From IMG/VR virus record IMGVR_UViG_3300031237_000020, positions 1 to 35,242 of that record: DNA of 35,242 bases. The stretch is one strand, 5' to 3'. The translations under genes and the position numbers were made by a program. This DNA is from a virus. The notes under the pieces were generated by a model that did not search any database, was not told the DNA's origin, and saw only the letters and a list, made by a program, of their open reading frames with translations. Below, one piece after another: positions 29,056-35,242 of the stretch (position 1 is the stretch's first letter; every line of letters starts with the position of its first letter).

Positions 29056-30768
29056 CTAGTACCGCCCGAGGGTGGGGTGCCTACGGCGGGTGCTCTTGGC
29101 CTTCTGGAACCGGCGCTTGATGTAGTCGTCCAGCTTCTCCTCCGTGGTGACCGGCTCCTTCTGCTTCGGGGCCTTGGACGGCATCAACTCCAGGATCCCG
29201 GCAGCGTAGGCCCCGGTGTCCACCTGATCGTCGTTGGTCCCGTTCGGGAACTGGAGATGCTCGTGCTCCCACTCGTGGAGCCAGTCAGCGTCCGCCGGGA
29301 AGGACACCCGACCTGTCTTGAGCAGCGAACCGTAGGGGATGGCACGAGCCACCTTGTCGTTGTCGGCTTCTAGGGGACGGACGATAATCCCCCCGTGCCG
29401 GACGAGGTTCTTGATGAGCTGCGTCCCGAAGGTCTTGTTCTCCACCCCTACGAACTTGGTCCGGGGGTACAGGGCGTGCCACTCCCGAGTCTGTGACTCG
29501 TGGTCCGGGGTCTCCATGCGGATCCGGTGACGGCCCCTCAACAGCATAAGCCCGGAGGGGCTTATGTCCCAAACAGAATAAACAGTCCAGTCAGCACTTG
29601 TCTTGACGGACCCGGCAACGTCCATGGTGGCGAAGCGGAAGCACTTGATCTCGGGGATGTAGGTGACCTGCCCCTGGAAGTCCGTCGCCTCGTAGGTTCC
29701 CTCTCCCCCCTCCGGCGGGGAAACGAGCCGGTGGTACCGATACGGCTTGGGGAGGAGGCCCCCACCCTCGATGTTCGGTCGTCCCTGGTAGAGCGCTGCC
29801 CACCAGTACGCCCCGCCCTGCATCGTGTCCCGGATGTCAATGAGGGCCTTCGTGGTGAACCGCTCGGGACACAGTGACTCGCCCACTTCGCGGCCAAGAG
29901 GGTCGGGGTTTCCTTCGGTGGGTTCCGCCAGCGCCGGGAGGTTGAGAACTGCCCACTTGTGCGGCTCCCTCCCGATCACCCGCCCGTTGAGGTCGTCCTC
30001 GTGCCATCGGGTGTTCATCAGGACCATCCGGCCGGGGGTCCCGTCCTCCCACGGCTCCAGCCGGGTGAACGCTGTTGACTGGTACCAGTCGTCCTTGCTC
30101 TGGCGGTCGAGGGCGCTGAGCGCTTCCTCGTGATTCTTGATCGCATCGTCAATCACGAACAGATGGGCACCTGACCCGGTGATTGGACCCCCGGCACCCG
30201 CTGTCTTGAGGCCCCCGCGGTGGCCTTTGAGATTCCACCGGGCACCCGATCGGGTTTCCTGGTCAACCTCGATCCCGAACACCTTGACGTGCTCCTCGAC
30301 GTGTCTGCGAGCTTTGAGGCCCCAGGACGCTGCGAAGTCTGCCTCGTAGGAGGCAAGGATCATCCGAAGCTCCGGGAACTTCGTGAGGAACCAAGCCGGA
30401 AGGTGCTCGGAGACCAGGAAGCTCTTGCCGAACCGAGGTGGCATGGAGATGGACAGGTGATAGACGGGGGACGCCCCCGTCACCGGGTGCTTCAGGTCCC
30501 CGTTCTCGTCTGGGACAGGGGCGGGGCCGGGGCCGTTCTGGTAGAGCCGACCGTCAATGAGGGCTACGAGCCACTCATCCAGAAGAACGATGTGTCGGTA
30601 CGCCTTGGCGAACCCAGGCGAGGCATAGAGCATGTATTCGAGAGGACCGGACAGAGCCAACTCGGCCTTGAGGCTTGCCTCGTACGCATCCAACTCACTT
30701 GCTGTTGCCAGCTTGAGAAGGTCATCCGGGATGATTACGGATTCATCGCTGCGTTCAGCCACCACCAT
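29056..30768 (-). CDS. terL: Terminase large subunit
   Basis: The 570-residue protein has the packaging ATPase: adenine-binding region, Walker A-like SMPPRFGKSFLVSEHLPAWF, Walker B with catalytic acid LFVIDDAIKNHEEAL, coupling motif LMNTRWHEDDLNGRV. The C-terminal nuclease has FATMDVAGSVKTSADWTVYSVWD, VGVENKTFGTQLIKN and NGTNDDQVDTGAYAAG, the three acidic positions of the RNase H-like headful or cos nuclease. It packages DNA into the prohead through the portal. The ATG start overlaps the endolysin 3' end by 34 bp, longer than other overlaps here, and no better downstream start exists. No small terminase subunit is recognised in the window. Confidence 0.95.
   Translation of the reverse strand: MVVAERSDESVIIPDDLLKLATASELDAYEASLKAELALSGPLEYMLYASPGFAKAYRHIVLLDEWLVALIDGRLYQNGPGPAPVPDENGDLKHPVTGASPVYHLSISMPPRFGKSFLVSEHLPAWFLTKFPELRMILASYEADFAASWGLKARRHVEEHVKVFGIEVDQETRSGARWNLKGHRGGLKTAGAGGPITGSGAHLFVIDDAIKNHEEALSALDRQSKDDWYQSTAFTRLEPWEDGTPGRMVLMNTRWHEDDLNGRVIGREPHKWAVLNLPALAEPTEGNPDPLGREVGESLCPERFTTKALIDIRDTMQGGAYWWAALYQGRPNIEGGGLLPKPYRYHRLVSPPEGGEGTYEATDFQGQVTYIPEIKCFRFATMDVAGSVKTSADWTVYSVWDISPSGLMLLRGRHRIRMETPDHESQTREWHALYPRTKFVGVENKTFGTQLIKNLVRHGGIIVRPLEADNDKVARAIPYGSLLKTGRVSFPADADWLHEWEHEHLQFPNGTNDDQVDTGAYAAGILELMPSKAPKQKEPVTTEEKLDDYIKRRFQKAKSTRRRHPTLGRY
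29545..29566. repeat. Perfect 9-bp inverted repeat inside terL
   Basis: CATAAGCCC (29545-29553) pairs exactly with GGGCTTATG (29558-29566) around a 4-nt loop, between two nuclease motifs. A separate perfect 14-bp palindrome, GACTGGTACCAGTC, lies at 30077-30090 in the same gene. Confidence 0.85.
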
Positions 30769-31319
30769 TCGGTGTCAGTGTAGGCGGGATCCCAGTGCGT
30801 GTTCTCGGGAACTTGTGAGTGCCCGAAGTGCCCACCTGTGTTGTCCCAGACGAGTGGGAAGCGGTGGCCGTTGTTCTCACCGTATCCGTCCTCGGAGGTC
30901 TGCGGGGGTCGCCCAGCGGGCCACGCCCACGGGACCTCCAGAAGTTCTCCGATCCACTTGAGAAGGGCGACGAGATGCCAGGCGGTTGGTTCCGGCATGG
31001 TGACCGTCGGGAACCCGACCACCTCGATCTGGTAGGCGGAGTCGCTGTTCGTCTGCACCCCGCCTGTCTTGTTTCGGAGGGAGCGGGACCCTACCCGCGT
31101 GTCGAAGTGCTGAAGGACCCCGTGATCGCAGACAGTGAAGTGGGGCCACGAGCCCGTGTTCCCGTACAGGTTCCACCCGGCGCTCTGCCACCCACAGGCG
31201 GAGGTCACCGTCTTGTGGTGGACAACCTTGCGGGGACCCCCGGTGTACGGAACTCCGGGACGAGGGTCCCCGTTCTTGTATCGCGCTGGGGCCTGCGTGG
31301 CTCTCGGGTACAGGGCCAT
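30735..31319 (-). CDS. Endolysin, N-acetylmuramoyl-L-alanine amidase (amidase_2 type)
   Basis: The 194-residue protein has the zinc amidase motifs: RKVVHHKTVTSACGW (first His ligand region), GSWPHFTVCDHGVLQHFDT, AYQIEVVGFPTV, and GHFGHSQVPENTHWDPA, whose second His is a canonical ligand. It cleaves the amide bond between MurNAc and the peptide stem for lysis. It is a single catalytic domain with no recognisable cell-wall binding domain and no signal peptide, so it should need a holin. It lies between a structural gene and terL rather than in a lysis cassette. Start is TAATG-coupled to the previous stop. Confidence 0.93.
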   Translation of the reverse strand: MALYPRATQAPARYKNGDPRPGVPYTGGPRKVVHHKTVTSACGWQSAGWNLYGNTGSWPHFTVCDHGVLQHFDTRVGSRSLRNKTGGVQTNSDSAYQIEVVGFPTVTMPEPTAWHLVALLKWIGELLEVPWAWPAGRPPQTSEDGYGENNGHRFPLVWDNTGGHFGHSQVPENTHWDPAYTDTEWWWLNAAMNP

Positions 31320-31594
31320 TAGACCCCGGTGAGCAGCACCCGGACGTTCTGAGCGGCAGCCGAGACGACGTAGAGGTCCTCACCACCGAGAAGAAGGAAC
31401 TCCCTCTCCTCCCCAGCGGACATCTCGAACCCGGTGCCGGTGGTCACTCCGTCATCCCCGCCGATGTAGACCGCTGCCGAGTTGGCTACGAGAGCTGAGA
31501 CGTAAGCCCGCTTCCCGTACCCTGACGGTCCCTCCGCTGATTGCGTGATGAGGGTGGGGGTCGCTGAACTTGCGACATTGTACGAAACGGCCAT
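31319..31594 (-). CDS. Small beta-rich tail-module protein (91 aa)
   Basis: The 91-residue protein begins MAVSYNVASSATPTLITQSAEG, followed by RAYVSALVANSAAVYIGGDDGVTTGTGFEMSAGEEREFLLLGGEDLYVVSAAAQNVRVLLTGV. The pattern of strands with 'VYIGG.DVT...G..M.AGEE....L.GE.LY.V.A' is a small beta-sandwich type found near tail and head genes of many phages. Exact role is unknown. ATG at 31594 was preferred to an in-frame start 12 codons earlier, because it follows the previous stop by 4 bp and matches the family start. Confidence 0.7.
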   Translation of the reverse strand: MAVSYNVASSATPTLITQSAEGPSGYGKRAYVSALVANSAAVYIGGDDGVTTGTGFEMSAGEEREFLLLGGEDLYVVSAAAQNVRVLLTGV

Positions 31595-31598
31595 GTGC

Positions 31599-33086
31599 TC
31601 AGGATACCCAGGCGTAGGCGGTCTCGCCACCGCCGGTAACCACCGCCTGGATTGTCGGGGCAGGCACAGCAGCCGGAGCCGCTACGGCTGTAGCGGCCAC
31701 AACAGACCCGGTCTGCTCAGACGGGGCCGGGACGGCAGCCGGAGCGGCTACAGCGGCGGGGGAGATAACTGTCTCGGCAACAACAACGGGGGCCGGGACG
31801 GCAGCCGGAGCGGCTACAGCGGCGGGGGAGATAACTGTCTCGGCAACAACAACGGGGGCCGGGACGGCAGCCGGAGCTTGGACGGCAGCCGGAGTGATGA
31901 TCGTCTCTGTTGTGACTGTGGGGGCAGGAACAGCAGCGGGGGCCACTACAGCAGCCGGGGTTACCGTCTGCCCGGTCTGCACGGACGGGGCCGGGACAGC
32001 AACGGGGGCCTGGACAGACGGAGGAGTAGCAATGGCTACGGAGTCACCGGACACCGTAGGTGCGGGCACGGCAGCCAGGGCCTCTACGGCTGTAGAGGCT
32101 ACGGTCGAGTCTGTCGTGATGGTCGGAGCGGGGACGGCGGCTGGGGAAACAACCACCGCCGGTTCGGTCGTTGTTCCAGTCCGCACGAAGGGGGTAGGCA
32201 CCTCGGCGGGAGCAAGAACCGAAGCAGGATCAGGAGTTACCTGGATTGTCGGGGCTGGGACGGCAGCCGGGGCAGGTATGGTGGGGGGGACAAGGGTAGA
32301 CCCGGTCTGCGCTGGAACAGGAACAGAGACCGGGGCAGCCACATGATCGGGGGTAGCGGTATCGCTAACTTCCGCTCCCATCTCGTCCATGGCAACGGGA
32401 GCAGCCACGGAAGCCGGGGAAACCGAGGTTCCTGTCTGAACAACCGGGGCCGGAACGGCAGCCGGAGCGGCTACCGAGGTGGCTGTGACTGTAGCGCTCG
32501 TACTCCCTGCCGGGACATCAACGATCGAGGATACCTTGACACTATTGGCTCCGGATGTGTAGACGGTCGACTCTGATGCTCCTGTACCGGCCTTGTGCGC
32601 TGCCTGGATGCGGACGTTCGCGGAAGTGTCAGCGACGAAGCTGTTACTGAACGACGACGTGGACGGCAGGTTGTTCTGCTGGACGCCGCAGAACACCATC
32701 CCGCCCGACGAGCCCGTAACCGACCCTGACGTGATCGTCGTCCCGGACGCCGCGGTCGAGGTGGCGGCGGTGCCAGGAGTGCCAGCCCCAGAGATTTCGT
32801 ACAGTTGCAGGCCGAGGCTGGTGGACGACGCCTTCTGCAACGTGACAGAAGCGCCCTCCGACGCCCCTACGTCCCGCCAATACCAAACCCCATCAGGGTT
32901 ACCATTATTGATAGCGGACGACGTGACAAGCGTCCACGTCCCGTCAGGCGACCCGACATCACCGGAAACAGCGTCGACGCACCAGGCGAGAAGCTTGTTG
33001 CCTTCGGTGAAGTTCGCGCCGAGGGTGACGGTGACGGACGCGTCGAACTCGTAGACCTGGCCTTCCTGAACGATCGCTACGGCCAT
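31599..33086 (-). CDS. Repeat-expanded tail/fibre protein with 22-residue Pro-Ala repeats (495 aa)
   Basis: Residues 1 to about 205 look folded: VYEFDASVTVTLGANFTEGNKLLAWCVDA, GTWTLVTSSAINNGNPDGVWYWRDVG and LGLQLYEISGAG, a beta-sandwich domain of the type found in phage receptor-binding and minor tail proteins. The rest is about 13 tandem units of roughly 22 residues, each with AVPAP near the start and a PAAV-x-APA end, such as VPAPTVTTETIITPAAV. The units probably form an extended, rigid stalk or a multivalent surface-binding array. Two adjacent units are identical at the DNA level. It sits between a beta-helix spike and a small beta protein, in the tail module. Confidence 0.8.
   Translation of the reverse strand: MAVAIVQEGQVYEFDASVTVTLGANFTEGNKLLAWCVDAVSGDVGSPDGTWTLVTSSAINNGNPDGVWYWRDVGASEGASVTLQKASSTSLGLQLYEISGAGTPGTAATSTAASGTTITSGSVTGSSGGMVFCGVQQNNLPSTSSFSNSFVADTSANVRIQAAHKAGTGASESTVYTSGANSVKVSSIVDVPAGSTSATVTATSVAAPAAVPAPVVQTGTSVSPASVAAPVAMDEMGAEVSDTATPDHVAAPVSVPVPAQTGSTLVPPTIPAPAAVPAPTIQVTPDPASVLAPAEVPTPFVRTGTTTEPAVVVSPAAVPAPTITTDSTVASTAVEALAAVPAPTVSGDSVAIATPPSVQAPVAVPAPSVQTGQTVTPAAVVAPAAVPAPTVTTETIITPAAVQAPAAVPAPVVVAETVISPAAVAAPAAVPAPVVVAETVISPAAVAAPAAVPAPSEQTGSVVAATAVAAPAAVPAPTIQAVVTGGGETAYAWVS
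31620..32465 (-). repeat. Coding repeat array, about 13 units of ~66 bp
   Basis: The 3' half of the repeat-protein gene encodes tandem 20-24 residue units, mostly 22 (66 bp). Divergent units lie toward the N-terminal side and the most alike toward the C-terminal side, suggesting stepwise expansion by recombination. Confidence 0.8.
31723..31877. repeat. Exact 66-bp tandem duplication (2.35 copies)
   Basis: Bases 31723-31811 are identical to 31789-31877, giving 155 bp with perfect period 66. Not one synonymous change separates the copies, so the duplication is recent or kept by gene conversion. Confidence 0.92.
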
Positions 33087-33090
33087 CAGG

Positions 33091-34512
33091 TCACCAGTTG
33101 ACCATCGGAGTCGTTGCCAGACTCAGAGAGATGGTTGACCCAGCCGCGTAGAAGTTCCCGCTGACAGCCGTGTAGTCCGTTGCCAACGTGTTCCCTGTCC
33201 ACGTCGGGTTGGCAACCCCCGTGCCGATACCAAGGACCTTGCGGGCGTTCGGGCTGGCGGCGCGGCTGATCCCGCGTACGTCAATCACGTTGTCGATGAA
33301 TGACACGTTGGTTGGTTTCGCAGACCCGTTTGAGTCAAGTAGGAGAAGGTGCCCAACCACGTACCCGGTGATCCGGCACTCTCGGATCACCACGTCATTT
33401 ATCACCTGCGACGAGGAGCCCGGCTTTATGATGATCCCCTGCGTAGCGGAGGGCTGTCCTGCTTGGGCGAAGAACCCGTCGGGGAGCGGCCAAGCCCCCG
33501 TGTTCCACTGGTCGAACGTCTCGCCCGCCTCGTACGGGAGAGCGTCCAGGCGGCATCGGGTGATTCGGTGCCCGGACCCGTGTGCTATCTGCACCGGGTC
33601 GCAGTGGGAGACGCCGCCGCCCTGGTTCGGGTCCGACGCCATCCTCCACTGACCGTGGAGCCAACAGTCCTCAATGGTGATGGCAGCCCCCCAAACGAAG
33701 GCACCATCCACGCATCCACGAATGTCGCACCGCCGCAGGGTTGCCGCCGCGTACTGCACCGACCGCCGCAGATCCGGGTCAGTGATGATCGTTTCCTGCC
33801 CGGTGATCGGCCCGATGTCGCAGTATTCGACGGTCGATGCCGCCGAAGCGAACAGGTCCGCAAACTTACGGACTCGACAATCCGATGCTGTGGAGTTGGA
33901 TGCGGTCGAGAGCTTCCCGGTGATGTCCCGGTCAACTACGGACCCGTTCGACGGGATTGCGTAGTCGCCGTTGTAAACCGTGAGTGTGTGCCCGCGCACA
34001 ACCGTCCCGGTTGTGTTCGGCCCGGCGAACCCGAGCGGAGCTGATGCTCCGACAAGAGCAGGAGCGCCAACAGAGGGCTTAGTGACTGTTGCGTCTGACC
34101 CACTGGACGCCTGGATTACAGGGAGGGGGACAGACACCGGGAGCAGTAGTGTCTCCTGTGTCCCAACGATGGCTTCAGCAATCGCTGTGAAGTTTGCTGT
34201 GACCGTGTAGACGTTGCTACCCACGGAGAGAACGGCATCCATGTACGTAGCCCCGCCGGACCCGAGGGCCGTGGCGAAGTTGACGGGAGTCCCCCCGTTT
34301 ATCTCGAAGGGGGCGGTCGTGTCTGTGTAGGTGTTCGACCCGTATGTGAACGTGACGGAGTCAACCCCCGCCGTGGGGGAGACGAACACGTAGACCGGCC
34401 CGTTGACGGTGGCCCCGTCCAGGACGATAGGTGAGGACAGGTCCGCCGATGACGAGTAGTAGAGGGCGTACGTGCCCTTGGGCCGAATCTTGACACTTCG
34501 ACTCCGGGCCAT
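33091..34512 (-). CDS. Tailspike with Ig-like N-terminal region and beta-helix (473 aa)
   Basis: The 473-residue protein has an N-terminal beta region of Ig or bacterial-adhesin type (PIVLDGATVNGPVYVFVSPTAGVDSVTFTYGSNTYTDTTAPFEINGG; residues about 25-110), a linker with one Pro-Ala unit (LLLPVSVPLPVIQ...KPSVGAPA), then a right-handed beta-helix: VVRGHTLTVYNGDYAIPSNG, CDIRGCVDGAFVWGAAITIEDCWLHGQWRM, GHRITRCRLDALPYE and NDVVIRECRITGY. That fold is usual for spikes that recognise or cleave cell-surface glycans. It has a strong GGGAGG site 6 nt before ATG. It is the second beta-helix protein in the window, 13 kb from the other. Confidence 0.8.
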   Translation of the reverse strand: MARSRSVKIRPKGTYALYYSSSADLSSPIVLDGATVNGPVYVFVSPTAGVDSVTFTYGSNTYTDTTAPFEINGGTPVNFATALGSGGATYMDAVLSVGSNVYTVTANFTAIAEAIVGTQETLLLPVSVPLPVIQASSGSDATVTKPSVGAPALVGASAPLGFAGPNTTGTVVRGHTLTVYNGDYAIPSNGSVVDRDITGKLSTASNSTASDCRVRKFADLFASAASTVEYCDIGPITGQETIITDPDLRRSVQYAAATLRRCDIRGCVDGAFVWGAAITIEDCWLHGQWRMASDPNQGGGVSHCDPVQIAHGSGHRITRCRLDALPYEAGETFDQWNTGAWPLPDGFFAQAGQPSATQGIIIKPGSSSQVINDVVIRECRITGYVVGHLLLLDSNGSAKPTNVSFIDNVIDVRGISRAASPNARKVLGIGTGVANPTWTGNTLATDYTAVSGNFYAAGSTISLSLATTPMVNW

Positions 34513-34528
34513 GCCGGACCTCCCGTCG

Positions 34529-34984
34529 CTAGGCGGGCGTCAGGTCGAAGTTCAGGATCCCCGTGGATGCCCACTGGATGGTGAACGTGCCGGATACTGT
34601 CGAGTAGTCGGCGTCGAAGTCAACCAAGACGATGGCGTTGTTCCCGGCGAGGGCATCGGCGTAGATCAGAGCGCAACGGGCGTTCGTGATGGTCGAGGAC
34701 GACCGAGACCAGTCGGCAGCGTCCCACATGAGGGTCCCCGTGGGGGACTCCGAGAGCGCCGTGGTCGTGACCTCGTGACCCCCAGCGGTGTATCCGGTGC
34801 CGGACACCTCGTTCGCGTTGTACGGGGCTACCCCGTAGGCGGTGTCCGTCGAGAAGTTGGGCGTGATCGTGTTGGTGAACATCGCCAGCTTGTGCGTCTC
34901 AAGATCAAGGTCGATGGCGAGCTGGGTTGTGTCGAGGATGTCGGTCCACGTAGGGATGAACAGACCGGAGACGGTGACGCCCAC
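34529..34984 (-). CDS. Minor tail protein candidate (151 aa)
   Basis: The 151-residue protein begins MGVTVSGLFIPTWTDILDTTQLAIDLDLETHKLAMFTNTITPNFSTDTAYG and ends LVDFDADYSTVSGTFTIQWASTGILNFDLTPA. It is all-beta, rich in Thr and Ser, and of a type widespread as minor tail or structural protein in actinobacterial phages. AGGAGG lies 5 nt before the GTG start, one of the best ribosome binding sites in the window, consistent with a virion component. Confidence 0.7.
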   Translation of the reverse strand: MGVTVSGLFIPTWTDILDTTQLAIDLDLETHKLAMFTNTITPNFSTDTAYGVAPYNANEVSGTGYTAGGHEVTTTALSESPTGTLMWDAADWSRSSSTITNARCALIYADALAGNNAIVLVDFDADYSTVSGTFTIQWASTGILNFDLTPA

Positions 34985-34985
34985 G

Positions 34986-35183
34986 TCAGACCTCCTGGAT
35001 CCCGAGCGTGCGGACGATGGTCGGCGGGTACACCGTGATGTCCTGCGTCTCGTCCGTGGTCCGAGTCTTCACCTTGAGACCGTTCCCGTGATCGTCAATG
35101 GTCACCTTGGCGCTACGAGCGCTTGCTCGGAAGCACAGGCTCCGAATCTTCTCGCGGTATTCAGCCTCGTCCATGGGTGACAC
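34986..35183 (-). CDS. Small hypothetical protein (65 aa)
   Basis: The 65-residue protein, MSPMDEAEYREKIRSLCFRA, then SARSAKVTIDDHGNGLKVKTRTTDETQDITVYPPTIVRTLGIQEV, has a short N-terminal helix and a beta C-terminal part. GTG at 35183 lies 1 bp after the previous stop; an ATG three codons later is equally possible. Located within the tail module; no family recognised. Confidence 0.6.
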   Translation of the reverse strand: MSPMDEAEYREKIRSLCFRASARSAKVTIDDHGNGLKVKTRTTDETQDITVYPPTIVRTLGIQEV

Positions 35184-35184
35184 G

Positions 35185-35242
35185 TTACAGGGGGGTCAGG
35201 TCCAGCGCAACCGCCGCCCAGGTGACCGTGCTGGCCGAAGTC
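35185..35242 (-). CDS. C-terminal end of a virion protein (5' part outside window)
   Basis: The frame stopping at 35185-35187 (TAA) encodes the last 18 full codons, ending in TVTWAAVALDLTPL. The hydrophobic-polar alternation is like the C-terminal strand of the 151-aa tail protein (which ends ILNFDLTPA), so a related beta-rich tail protein is plausible. Too short to say more. Confidence 0.5.
   Translation of the reverse strand, partial: TSASTVTWAAVALDLTPL

Noticed and set aside
31678-32098. Two 8-bp hairpins with identical GGCT loops (31678-31697 and 32079-32098) in the repeat protein gene
   Set aside because: They fall at equivalent places in homologous Ala/Val-rich repeat units, so shared coding ancestry explains them.
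31545-32576. A 343-codon open frame on the plus strand, rich in Gly, Ser and Arg, opposite the repeat protein
   Set aside because: It is the antisense of the repetitive Pro/Ala-rich gene; its low-complexity composition follows from the repeats, and all flanking genes run the other way.
1-35242. Diversity-generating retroelement, toxin-antitoxin pair, integrase, tRNA genes or CRISPR array
   Set aside because: No reverse transcriptase, recombinase, tRNA-like fold or regularly spaced array was seen; the only tandem repeats are coding units in the tail protein.

Overview
The window is a contiguous piece of a double-stranded DNA phage genome, GC-rich by eye (about 60-65%), with many GTG starts and almost no intergenic space. 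The virion genes point to a podovirus-like particle: there is a portal, scaffold, capsid, connector, a nozzle-like tail protein, beta-helix spikes and large ejection proteins, but no tape measure, tail tube or frameshifted tail chaperone. The base composition, GTG usage, a small RHxxR cysteine protein, an endonuclease VII-type HNH protein and the repeat-bearing tail proteins suggest an actinobacterial host. That is inference; I cannot name the host or a close relative. No integrase, repressor, tRNA or CRISPR array is visible, so nothing suggests a temperate lifestyle in this part of the genome.

Left arm, 1-13923, plus strand: one tightly coupled replication, recombination and nucleotide-metabolism operon. 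In order: the end of a dNMP kinase, a PolA-type DNA polymerase, a DPPY methyltransferase-like protein, two small proteins (one a HEALH metallopeptidase), a 48-aa membrane protein, a RuvC-like resolvase, a Dam-family adenine methyltransferase, an SNF2-type helicase, a third methyltransferase-like protein, five small proteins, a Cas4/RecB-type nuclease, a Sak4-like RecA-fold ATPase, a DUF669-like ssDNA-binding candidate, a primase-helicase, a membrane coiled-coil protein, a metallophosphoesterase, an HNH endonuclease and a short membrane protein. At least twelve junctions are 4-nt ATGA/GTGA overlaps.

Right arm, 35242-13920, minus strand: the virion and lysis genes. In transcription order: tail/fibre genes (one with about 13 copies of a 22-residue proline-alanine repeat), an amidase endolysin, the large terminase, a small beta-rich protein, a terminator, an endonuclease VII-like HNH gene, a zinc-ribbon protein, a one-TM protein, portal, scaffold, a 165-bp regulatory gap, major capsid protein, a strong terminator, a second HNH gene, a hypothetical, connector, nozzle-like protein, a beta-helix spike, a small protein and three ejection-type proteins of 133, 276 and 1187 aa. 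The two arms converge and their stop codons share one CTAG (13920-13923).

The most unusual signals are: (i) five perfect 10-11 bp hairpins inside genes, two in the polymerase, two in the primase-helicase and one in a head-region gene, plus a perfect 20-bp palindrome in the giant ejection gene; (ii) a repeat-expanded tail protein carrying an exact 66-bp DNA duplication, with one unit of the same repeat in the neighbouring spike; (iii) two free-standing HNH genes that each sit directly behind a transcription terminator and look leaderless; (iv) a candidate operator of two 9-bp direct repeats spaced 21 bp apart in front of the capsid gene. No stretch longer than 300 bases lacks a gene.
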